From positions 12,108,001 to 12,172,000 of the forward strand of contig NC_060246.1 of the NCBI RefSeq assembly GCF_921293095.1: a stretch of 64,000 bases of DNA, written 5' to 3'. The translations under genes were made by a program, and so were the position numbers. The DNA is from Ischnura elegans (lineage: Eukaryota; Arthropoda; Insecta; Odonata; Coenagrionidae). Below the pieces are notes generated by a model. That model had not been told where the DNA came from and made no database searches. It saw only the letters and a program-made list of their open reading frames with translations. Position 1 is the stretch's first letter; the number at the start of each line of letters is the position of its first letter. Positions 12,801-20,496 of this stretch are shown one piece after another.

Positions 12801-15800
12801 CAGCCCAGTGGTGTAGGTTCACCCTGATTGGTCGCCTTGCGGCCAATAGCGTGGGGGTATGGGGCGAAGAGTCTCTTCCATGTGCTGTGGAGTGGGTAGC
12901 TATCCTCTCGATTGAAATTATGAGGATGTTTGGATATTTCAATCGCTTCTCGGATGATCCTCGGAAAATATCGGGATTATCTGGCGATAACTTTTGTTTC
13001 TTCCCAGTTGATGTCGTGTCCAGGTTCACTGAGAGTGTGCTCGGCCACAGCCGACAGATGAAATTGTTTGTTTTTCACCGCTCTTCTATGTTCTTGAATG
13101 CGGCATTTCACAGCTCTCTTAGTCTGTCCGATGTATGACATACCGCAACTGCATTCAATTTCATAAACTCCCTCGTAGGCGTGAGAGGATAGCTACCCAC
13201 TCCACAGCACATGGAAGAGACTCTTCGCCCCATACCCCCACGCTATTGGCCGCAAGGCGACCAATCAGGGTGAACCTACACCACTGGGCTGCCTATATAA
13301 CGGCGGCCAAAACACGGCATAATCACTTCGACCTGAAGACGCCTGATGGAATGCAGGAGAAACTGTTGTCACCAACGCAACCACTACGCGGTGAAACCTG
13401 GAAAATGCAGCCTACTGTACCAGCGCACCGCGGAAGCCTTCGCACCAACTATATTGGCTATTATTTGCTCCACCTCCGGTAAAGCGACAATTCGCTATAG
13501 CGAGTGTTTATTAGTGCACCGTGGGGTGTCGTTATATCGAGGTTTCACTGTATGTCATCAACTCCTTTTGAGTTGCTAGCCCTGAATGTAATTATTATTG
13601 AGAAAACCTCTTTCTCATTAGTAAGCTGTAAAAAACAAGACTGATATGATATTATGAGATGGAAACCAGTTTTCATGTAAGTATTAGCGCTTAGCTTACG
13701 TAAAAAGGGCTGAATCTGGGAAGGCATGGCAAGAGAACAAGTTGGACATTCTGTTTTAACGCACACAACAATGCTGCTCCCATGCCGCACCCCAGCACCT
13801 GCATCACCCCGTGATCACCTCAAGGGCTTCCTATTGGCTGGCAATGGTAGCCTTTCACCTTACCTATACAACTTCTCACGGAGCGCAATCCCATGGCAGG
13901 GCATTGCCAGGTGTTGGTAGATAGAGCCACGTCGAAATGTGATTCCACATCCGGCTGTTACCATTAACCGAAACTTACACCGAGCACATGCGAGTGCTGA
14001 CTGCAGCGCACACGCTTACAGCAGTTTAAATCATGTTGAAAATTTGAATTTACAGAAGTTGGATGAACTTGCCAGCTGAAATGACCACTGAAGAGATTTT
14101 CCTTATGCTTCAAACACTTTTAAGCTTTCGTCACACCTCCCCAACACATTCCCCCTTCAAATCACCAACTCATTTTTTGCCAAGTTGACTTTTCAAAGCC
14201 TAAGACAACATTAACCACGCATGAAATCTCAGAAAACAACCTTGAACTATTGAAACAAAGACCTAGCTTCTTCCTATAAGTACCAACCAATAAACCATAT
14301 CCTCTCTCCCATACCCCCCTCATTAGATAATCTTCTTTTCCCCTCCACACGTTTTTACCAACAACGCCCTCACACCCGCTATCACTGGTTCCCTTTCATC
14401 GTCACACCCATGATTTCATGCCAATTCAACCAATTTAAGTTAGGTTGTCCTCCGATCCTTTTCACCTACAACCTAAAGTTGCAAGTGGTTTACTTTAAGC
14501 TTGCTTTGTGAGAAGCCCACTTAGTGCGCTGAAATCCACATCCACTCTGGACATATCACTAAGCTCTTCTATGATCTATTGTTCCCAGGAAAGTTGAATC
14601 TCTACATGCGAGAGTGAAATAGCCTGAAATTGCTCTTTCTGAGTGCTTGCGTGTACATCAGGCAACATAACCAGGCACTCTTAAATAGGTCTCTTCGAAC
14701 ATTTGAAAAATAACAAACAGTAAACCAGGAAGCAATAGTCGGATCCCATCAACCTTCACTAGCGATCCTGTTTTGGTTGAGACACTGGAGCTGAAATCTC
14801 TCCTTCCCGCACACCAAAACAATGATCTGTTGCGTAGGTGAGACAAGTGTTTGGAAAAAAGTTTTTGCAGCTCTTAGAGTTTTTACTTTATTGAATATGT
14901 ATAGGAGACCATAGAGCTGAAATTCACCCACAATATTTATTTTTGTATGGCATGATTCCTTTCCCCTTAATAATCTGCCATATGTGGATGACTGCTAGAT
15001 ATTCTAAAAGGTAGATCAGCCCTCTTACTTACATTATCTTCAATCTGACATGAACTTTGTTTCCTATCAGGGCTGTACTTGGCTGCTGCAAATCAATCCT
15101 TCAAAATCAATGCTGATGGTCATTTCATTAAAAATCCATCCCCCTAAATATTCACACATCATTTTAAACAAACATAAGCCTCCATATTTTTGGAATAATT
15201 TAAAAAATTAATAAGAGCACAGTTGGTGGAATCCTGGGATTAAAGTTGTTAGAGGAGCTACATATTGAGAAAATAGGGGATACATGGAGACTTAGCCTTC
15301 TTGACAAGGTGGGCTGGGGCAGCATCATTTGGATCATTGTCATCATCCTAGTATCATTTTGACAAGATCTACACTCAATTCTCATCCAATCCAACCTTTC
15401 CATATTACTTACACCTAAATCAGTTTTTCAACCAGAAGGACTTGTAATGTGTAACTAATTCAAGTTTTTTCTTTACTGTTCCATCCCATCCCCTAGGCCT
15501 TCAACAATTGTCTCCACAAGAGAATGTTCAGCAAGTGCTTGATTAAGTTGTTCCAACTTCTTCTAAGGATTCAGTATTCAGATTCAACTCTTTTTCCTCC
15601 ACATCCATTACGGGATTTCCTACTGCTAACTTGTCTGATAATTTGAATTGCATCAATCTTCTGAAGCACCAAATTTCCAACGCTTCCACCCTTGAGTTAT
15701 CTGCTGCTGCCATGGTCCATACCTATGCAGATTTATGCTCCGGAAGTTCTGACGAATTCTTTATTTCTATGCATGTATTCCTAGCAACAGGCAGATTCTT

Positions 15801-17026
15801 TTTTGTTGAATGCCTATTTAAAAGACAATTACCTGAGCTACACCACTTACTTTTTCTTTCTGATAGGATCTAATACTTGTCATTCAGTTTCTAATGGAGA
15901 AGGTGAAGGAACTATTTCACATCAAGTTTTTTTTTATCCTAGTTCAACACTGGGCATGGCCCCTCTTCTGTTACAACACACTATTACATTCGCTATCTTC
16001 GTTCTGATTTGCAGCTAACCTCATCTAATATCTTCAACTATAGCTTTCTTTAAATACCATTCGTAGTGACTATATTTAACTACTGATATGAATGTGATGA
16101 AGAAATTGCAAGCAATTAAGTATCTGTTCAACTAGTATAGCAAAGATCCATGTTAAAGAGGGACGAGATGCACTGAGTACAAAGGGACACCACGGAACCA
16201 TGAATTGCAAATTCGTCCAAAGGAAATAATAATCATTATAACCACGAACAAAAAAACAGGGTATATCTCAGCCAGAGGCATTAGCAGAAACTGCGAAGTT
16301 ACGTAATAATTCACGAAATTCAAAGAATATGAAAAAAATGCAACATATTCCTGCGGTACATATTCTCGAGATCAAAACTCATAACCTTATTTCCCAGTTC
16401 TATCAAAAATAAACATTCTTAATGGTCGCCTATTGCATTTATGACGGTTCTTACCTGGCATTTGCCGAAGAAGGATTCTATGCTAACATCGGTGTCGAAA
16501 TTTCTTTTGTCCTCTAAAACCTCACAATCAGTGTTCAGCTCTGGAAATGGCAGTTTATGCGATGAGAACTTTTTTGGTAACTGTTGAGGTCTGCTATACC
16601 ACTGCACCACTGCGCGGTGGGGCTCCTCCGCATCCTCTAGAAGGTGAACCAAACTTGTTACTCGATTACTCACTTATTCAATACCAAGTTCATTATGAAT
16701 AATGTCAAACTCACCCAACTCATATAGTTGCAGAATTTTAGCAACATCACAACCTTCAAGTGAATCAGGATCGACAGAATCGAAGTTAGAAATTAAAACG
16801 AAGTCTCCCAACTGCCCTTCAATGCTGCCATATTTAAATGCACTATAACATAAAACATATATTTTCAGAAAAAATAATCACAAACAATATAAGCTCAAGC
16901 TGAATAACCATTCTTCTTAAACCTGTAGTGCTTTAAGTTTTCCCGTCGTCTATCTCGACCTCTTTGACTTAGAACACATCCAACCCATGTAAATAGTTTC
17001 TCCTCAGGGTCTCCTCGAAGTTTCAT
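3223..17026 (-). CDS. ORC1: ORC1, origin recognition complex subunit 1, N-terminal half (partial, continues off the left edge)
   Basis: ORC1 is the largest subunit of the complex that marks replication origins and loads MCM helicase; its N-terminal BAH domain reads histone H4 methylation in animals. Six exons join in phase: 16923..17026, 16715..16842, 16455..16672 (or ..16660), 8863..9110, 5982..6049 (or ..6052) and 3223..3806, about 450 codons. The start ATG at 17026 precedes FTWVG, like TYSWVG near the human start. Exon 2 carries GQLGDFVLI and DVAKILQLYEL, matching the human BAH core IGQFVLI and YVAKLLELFE. Exon 3 has RAVVQWYSRP, exon 4 PKDVIG and VFVVRFQF. After about residue 195 comes a low-complexity linker with an acidic run and many Ser/Thr-Pro sites, as in other ORC1 proteins. 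The AAA+ and winged-helix exons must lie left of position 1. Identity rests on my comparison with the family from memory; the BAH match is strong, the linker alone would not identify it. Confidence 0.88.
4555..4977 (+). mobile_element. LINE 3' end (Jockey/CR1-like C-terminus plus ATT tail)
   Basis: Plus-strand fragments read TRADVHNHDTRAISKFRYAS, then LPNSARMVDNNVFRRALKKF and LISKPI. This is the usual last stretch of Jockey/I/CR1-type ORF2 proteins (HNTR, then FN.LP..R, then FRR.LK.FL...P). It ends in an (ATT)n run at about 4962..4977, the typical 3' tail. The frame is interrupted and the copy is truncated at its 5' end. It sits in ORC1 intron 5, antisense to the gene. Confidence 0.72.
5456..5638 (-). 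other. Unidentified 60-codon open frame in ORC1 intron 5
   Basis: The stretch 5020..5640 is more GC-rich than its surroundings. On the minus strand it holds a frame starting MQGYSGLITSMASHSVEYGL and continuing ELETLSHSDIFTPRLFKVKL. It has an amphipathic, gene-like composition, but I do not recognise it and see no splice partners. It could be a retrocopy fragment or chance. Confidence 0.2.
5982..6052 (-). CDS. ORC1: ORC1 exon 5 (short linker exon with tandem acceptor)
   Basis: It encodes about 23 residues, DGGGSSDDESMDRSSSPEIK, in the acidic and serine-rich linker. The 3' splice site is a tandem CAGCAG: use of the first AG gives a first base at 6052, use of the second 6049, adding or dropping one Ser codon. 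Phase fits exon 4 (AG) and exon 6 (G|GT) with either choice. Confidence 0.72.
7456..8365. repeat. Tandem direct duplication, two units of 455 bp
   Basis: Unit 1 is 7456..7910 and unit 2 is 7911..8365. By eye they differ at a single base (AACAATATC versus AACTATATC, near 7535 and 7990). The duplicated unit includes flanking intron sequence plus the left part of a MITE that begins at 7715 in unit 1 and 8170 in unit 2. The 70-codon frames at 7589 and 8044 are identical by-products, not genes. Confidence 0.95.
8170..8690. mobile_element. MITE copy A (TIR family AATAGGGTGGTTTCC), internally deleted
   Basis: It starts AATAGGATGGTTTCCC and ends GGAAACTACCCTATT. It is collinear with copies at 9758..10425 and 17771..18439 but about 150 bp shorter: the GC-rich centre is missing between the GAAAAGTGAAA and GCTAGCAGG blocks. 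Its left part is repeated at 7715..7910 by the local tandem duplication. Confidence 0.85.
8863..9110 (-). CDS. ORC1: ORC1 exon 4 (end of BAH domain)
   Basis: It starts after TTGCTTATAG with VVQAMPEEDPKDVIGIYDGG, continues VAVFVVRFQF (aligning with the human segment PKDVVPTN...LFVRLSW), and ends with a basic stretch rich in Lys, Arg and Pro. The donor is GTATGC. It is separated from exon 3 by a 7.3-kb intron full of transposons. Confidence 0.83.
9758..10425. mobile_element. MITE copy B (TIR family AATAGGGTGGTTTCC), full length
   Basis: It starts AATAGGGTAGTTTCC and ends GGAAACCCCCTATT. At 668 bp it is essentially the length of copy C (669 bp) and runs in the opposite orientation. It carries CACGTGACGTCAC, read CCACGTGACGTCAC here. 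It sits inside a hAT element, so it either inserted there or was captured. Confidence 0.88.
10698..11300 (+). repeat. Diverged direct repeat pair inside the hAT element
   Basis: 10698..10950 and 11050..11300 share blocks such as TTTGATTTCGGAGAAGAGG, GCTGAATGGAGGGGGAT and CGTGGGAAAT, with scattered differences. The duplication is clearly older than the 455-bp tandem repeat nearby. Confidence 0.8.
12180..13550. mobile_element. pogo-type (Tc1/mariner superfamily) element with Penelope-like insert
   Basis: The ends are CAGTGGAACCTCGTTA on the left and CGATATAACGACACC... CAGTGAAACCTCGATATA read inward from the right, each next to a TA (12178..12179 and 13551..13552). CAGTGRAACCTCG termini and TA targets fit pogo/Tigger elements. 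No pogo transposase remains; the interior is a palindrome built from a Penelope-like retroelement fragment (12673..13419). Confidence 0.75.
12673..13419 (-). mobile_element. Penelope-like element fragment: GIY-YIG endonuclease flanked by inverted arms
   Basis: Between 13178 and 12917 (minus strand) the frame reads YEIECSCGMSYIGQTKRAVK, CRIQEHRRAV, HLSAVAEH and, after an in-frame stop, FPRIIREAIEISKHPHNFNR. This is the GIY-YIG endonuclease domain at the C-terminus of Penelope-like elements: SYIG is the second half of the motif, RIQEH the catalytic helix, NFNRE the usual end. The domain is flanked by two arms of about 237 nt in inverted orientation (12673..12909 and 13183..13419) that match nearly base for base. 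Penelope copies are known for such terminal repeats in either orientation. The reverse transcriptase is absent. Confidence 0.8.
16455..16672 (-). CDS. ORC1: ORC1 exon 3 (BAH domain, continued)
   Basis: It reads LVHLLEDAEEPHRAVVQWYS and on to SIESFFGKCQ, ending with a GTAAGA donor in phase 0. Two acceptors keep phase: one giving a first base at 16672, one at 16660. Neither has a strong pyrimidine tract, so the 5' edge of this exon is uncertain. Confidence 0.82.
16715..16842 (-). CDS. ORC1: ORC1 exon 2 (BAH domain core)
   Basis: Acceptor TTATAG and donor GTGAGT bound 42 full codons reading GSIEGQLGDFVLISNFDSVD and then GCDVAKILQLYEL. This is the BAH core of ORC1. The downstream intron is only 42 or 54 nt long. 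Confidence 0.87.
16923..17026 (-). CDS. ORC1: ORC1 exon 1 (start of BAH domain)
   Basis: It encodes 34 residues beginning MKLRGDPEEKLFTWVGCVL and ends with a split codon (AG) before a GT donor. The ATG is the only start upstream of the conserved TWVG motif in this frame, and the exon reads cleanly into exon 2. Confidence 0.85.
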
Positions 17027-17134
17027 TTTCAATTAAAAGGGAAATCGGTGATATGTCAGGCAAAAATAGCTGACAATTACGTACACAAATGCAATCAGTG
17101 AAAAAGACAATACCACCGAAACCCACAATTACTG

Positions 17135-17144
17135 TTCGCGCCAA
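17135..17144 (-). promoter_or_regulatory. Candidate E2F site upstream of ORC1
   Basis: Read on the minus strand this is TTGGCGCGAA, close to the E2F consensus TTTSSCGC. It lies about 110 nt upstream of the ORC1 start codon. ORC1 is a known E2F target in flies and mammals. A single short motif is weak evidence on its own. Confidence 0.45.
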
Positions 17145-17430
17145 TTTGAAAAAAGTAAATAAACAACACACGTACGAAATATATTAAATTTCCTGGCGGT
17201 TATTTCGATTTCCTCCCCTTTGAAACAGAGCCGGCATTCGATATTATTAATTATGAAATAAACACATTTCAACTATAATAAGCTAGTAAATAAATAAATT
17301 ATTATTTTAAACCATATGAGACCCAATTTAAAAAGGTAATAATTTATTGTAATTTTTGAAAATAAATAAATTTAAATTTATTTCACCATTGGCAGTACCG
17401 ACATCTTGAAAGGCTATCTTATCTTATCAA

Positions 17431-17587
17431 GATTCCCACCGGGTTAATTCTTTCATAACGGCCAATGTTTCAAGCTCCGTCTTGGCCCTCATCATCAGCC
17501 CTGATGATGAAGAGCGGCGAGACTTGAAGGAGATGGCGAGGAGCTTGAAACATTGGCCGTTGTGAAAGAATTAACCCGGTGGGAATC
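17431..17587. repeat. Palindromic hairpin element, 48-nt arms
   Basis: The left arm 17431..17478 and right arm 17540..17587 are inverted copies with one visible mismatch. The spacer holds a second small inverted pair (CATCATCAG / CTGATGATG). The motif set (TTGAAACATTGGCC, TTAACCCGG) has the look of a terminal repeat of a retroelement or MITE, but I cannot name the family. Confidence 0.88.
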
Positions 17588-17770
17588 CCGAGAACAGTTT
17601 ACCCACATGATTCACCGGTAAAGGATCAAATCATATTTCAGGGTATCTTATTGTGGCTCCTTGGGAGAAAAAATAATATCTATCTGATCCTTTGTAATGT
17701 TTCATATAAAGAATTGAATATTAAATGATTTTCATGCTCTCTTGATTTAAACAAAACATTTCAGAACTCT

Positions 17771-18439
17771 AATAGGGTGGTTTCCTATTATTTTTTTATT
17801 GCCTAAATCGAAAGATTATTACTCCTGGAGTACGTATTTCACGCTTTTGGATTTTTAAATGACGATATCTATTTTTCGCGATTAAATGAAAAGTGAAAAT
17901 TTTCAAGCGCGCGAAAACGCGACGCTTAAGTATGAATGTCGGGAAGTCTCTCCGCGTGACGTATTTCTGGTTCCCCCTCCCGCCCTGCGAGGTGACCTTG
18001 AGGCGAGGCTTAGCGCTGATACGACGCAGGCTGCTAGCGGCTAGCCTAGTACCCTGCTGACTGGTAGCGCTTGGCTTAAATAAGGATTATTAATAACTTA
18101 TCAAACGAGGAAAACTTTCCGACCTTAGCCAGTTTTAATAAGTGATTGTTAAGACATGTTTCCCTGAGCTCTGCGCCTCATGCATGCAATGGTAACCTCA
18201 GACTACGTATAACTCCTATCTTCTCGTATAGAAACTAGGTCCCTGTGACGTCACGTGGAGTGGCATCGCATGGGCGCCAATCTGGCCCTTTTCAAATGAG
18301 GATAAAAATGGACCATTGCCATTCGTCTAACCCGGTATTTCTAAAACAAAATAATTTGTATATTATGAATACACTAATGGTGGGTAACGAATCGCAATCA
18401 ATGCCTTTCGTTTTCTTTGATGAAGGAAACCACCCTATT
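17771..18439. mobile_element. MITE copy C (TIR family AATAGGGTGGTTTCC), full length
   Basis: It starts AATAGGGTGGTTTCCT and ends AGGAAACCACCCTATT, a 15- to 16-bp inverted repeat. It is collinear with copy B (reverse orientation) over the full 669 bp and with copy A. It carries TGACGTCACGTGG at 18247. No convincing target duplication is visible at any copy, so the superfamily is left open. Confidence 0.9.
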
Positions 18440-18789
18440 GACAAAGGGAGCCTTGTACGAATATATAGATGAAATGGCAACCGCAATTAGTACAGCAGCA
18501 CCAAAATTGAATCAGTAATTTAAATTGTATGGACCTCTTGGGAAAAAAATCATAAGAATGAAATAAACAACTAGGTATTGAGCAACTGTTTGATTTCATT
18601 TGCGATGCATTACTGAATAATTGGAATTACTCATTAAATGCAAATGGAGCTATGGTTCATTGATCTATTACCTTCGAAACATGTGTGGTACACAGTGTTA
18701 GTAAGTAATCAAGTAAAACTAATCAGATCACTTGTAATGATTACTTTTTACTTGTAATTTGCTCCTTACTAATACGAAGGCAATCATCA

Positions 18790-19000
18790 AGTACCACGCT
18801 CCTGCGGAAAATCATATAGAAGAGAAACATCCTGAGGAATGGCCACAAGGATCAAGGAGCATGCAAGAGCAATGAAACAGAAACAAAGGGGAGTTGCTTC
18901 TGCCCAAGGCATATTAGAGAAGCCTTGAAAATGAACAAGATAGAGAACTTCAACAGATACCACGGCTACCCCATCAGTAATGCGTGGAAGAGAGTGGTAA
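18790..19000 (+). mobile_element. Second Penelope-like GIY-YIG relic
   Basis: Fragments on the plus strand read CGKSYRRETS, MATRIKEHARAMKQKQRGVA, and in another frame REALKMNKIENFNRYHGYPI followed by SNAWKRVV. The order Cys-Gly-Lys-Ser-Tyr, RIKEHxRA, then IREAL...NFNR matches the C-terminus of Penelope-like elements. It differs from the copy at 13 kb, so a different lineage. It is shifted in frame and has an internal stop. Confidence 0.68.
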
Positions 19001-19552
19001 CCAATGAGCATTCAACTGAACAACACAACGCACCTAATTAAGGTGGCAAATGTTTCTCACCTTCAACCTCAAGATGAAAGTACCTTTCACAACTGTCATC
19101 ACTCACAAACAGATAGATGTGGCCCTAGTACCCAGAAAACTGCACTCATTATGAATATTGCCACAGCAACCTTAGCATAAAGTGATAATTATGTCTTTTA
19201 TACAAATGCCAAATTATGAGATATTTGTGAAACCACACTGTAAGTAAATTCTAAATTTCTTATCAGTGCTAAAAATCAAATTGTTGTGGTGATTATTATC
19301 ATTAATCCCCTCAGAAAGCCATGGGGTTTATGGTCTTGAAGGCCAGTTTCCTTCTTTAAATTGAATTTCTGTTCTGATTATTGATATAGATAAGGAAAAG
19401 AATAGGACCCAAAATAGGCCCTGGGGGAACACCTTTGGTGACTGTTTAAAGGATCGATGTTGCATAAGTACTTAAAGTCGAGGGGAAGATACTCACTGAT
19501 TGAGATCTACCTGTTAGGAATGATTTTATCCACTGATTTGCTATGCCTGAGA

Positions 19553-19847
19553 CATGGGCGCAGCTAGGAATTAAGGCTAGGTGGGGTTTTATGCACAAGT
19601 ACTGGTGTGTAGGTATTGCATACCTACTAGGGTAAGCAGGAGTTGCGGGGGTCCTCCTCCAGAAAAATTTGAAGAATGATGGTTCAAAATGGCGAGTTTT
19701 ATGGCTTTCTGATGGATATTTGATAAATCCTAACACTATTCTATAAGTAATACTGATCCAAATAAGTAAAATGGATTAAACTTAAAAATTTCTCTGAGCT
19801 CTGGGGGGGTTTTTTTCCCCTAAAACCCTCCCCTGGCTGCGCCACTG
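19553..19847. mobile_element. hAT-type MITE, 295 bp, inserted in the LINE relic
   Basis: Its ends are CATGGGCGCAGCTAGGAAT and GGCTGCGCCACTG, flanked by the perfect 8-bp duplication GCCTGAGA (19545..19552 and 19848..19855). Removing it with one duplication restores the uninterrupted LINE reading GISGIANQW. Confidence 0.92.
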
Positions 19848-19916
19848 GCCTGAGATGCCATAGCTTGCAATTTCAGAAAGTAAGATCTCATGATCCACAG
19901 AATCAAATTCTTTTAA

Positions 19917-20496
19917 GGCCACTGTACATGGCGAATGATTATATTCGTATGATCATTCACCATGTATGACGGAACAATTCACGAATGAACCTTCATGTGT
20001 GTTGGGTATTTCCCCCCCCCCTCCCCTTCAGCAAGTGTCATCGCCCTCCGGGTTTTCCATGGTCCAGCCGATTCCCATGAGGCCCCTTTCTCGTCGTCTC
20101 TACCAAAGGGACTCGACTCACACCCTATAGGAGTGAGGGAGTGCCATTACTTGAGGGTCAGTAACCTTCAGACCCTATCAACCATGCCCTTGCCGACGGC
20201 GTGGGTGTCATTCAATGTTTAACGAAAGCCGGGAGCGTGTGGATGCGGAGTTTTGGCGTGCACTTCCCTGTAAGTCGCGTGCCAAATTAAGCGAATTCCA
20301 TCGAAGGTGTCCTCACCCTTCATTTATCATAACCCATCTTTTGCGCCACCAAGGCCATAAGCACATCTTTTGAGCCACCAAGGGCCGGATTGCGCGAACA
20401 ATGCACATGATCATTCAGTGAAAATTAGGACATGTTTTATTTTGCTCGCATGATCCTGTAAATGATCACGTGATCATTCACCGTGTATCGTGGCCT
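19917..20496. mobile_element. MITE with TTAA target, about 580 bp, inserted in the LINE relic
   Basis: The ends are GGCCACTGTACATGGCGAATG on one side and, inverted, GGCCACGATACACGGTGAATG on the other, with TTAA at 19913..19916 and 20497..20500. TTAA targets fit piggyBac-type transposition, though the tips are not the classical CCC. It splits the LINE between IFYDL and KEFDSVDHE. Confidence 0.82.

Larger units (their letters stand above)
9111..16454. other. ORC1 intron 3 (7.3 kb)
   Basis: It contains the hAT element 9526..11617 with a nested MITE, and a pogo-type element 12180..13550 with a Penelope-like palindrome. 13560..16454 is AT-rich with no recognisable gene, repeat or exon. Confidence 0.6.

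Noticed and set aside
12505-13029. 174-codon open frame on the minus strand
   Set aside because: It runs through the Penelope arm and endonuclease partly out of frame; only the GIY-YIG part is meaningful.
17495-17565. CTGATGA ... GAAAC resembles a hammerhead ribozyme core, as known from Penelope-like elements
   Set aside because: I could not form a stem I around the predicted cleavage point, and the spacing is too long. The CTGAAGA...GAGAAAC block in the arms at about 13336..13376 also failed to pair at stem I. A covariance-model search would decide.
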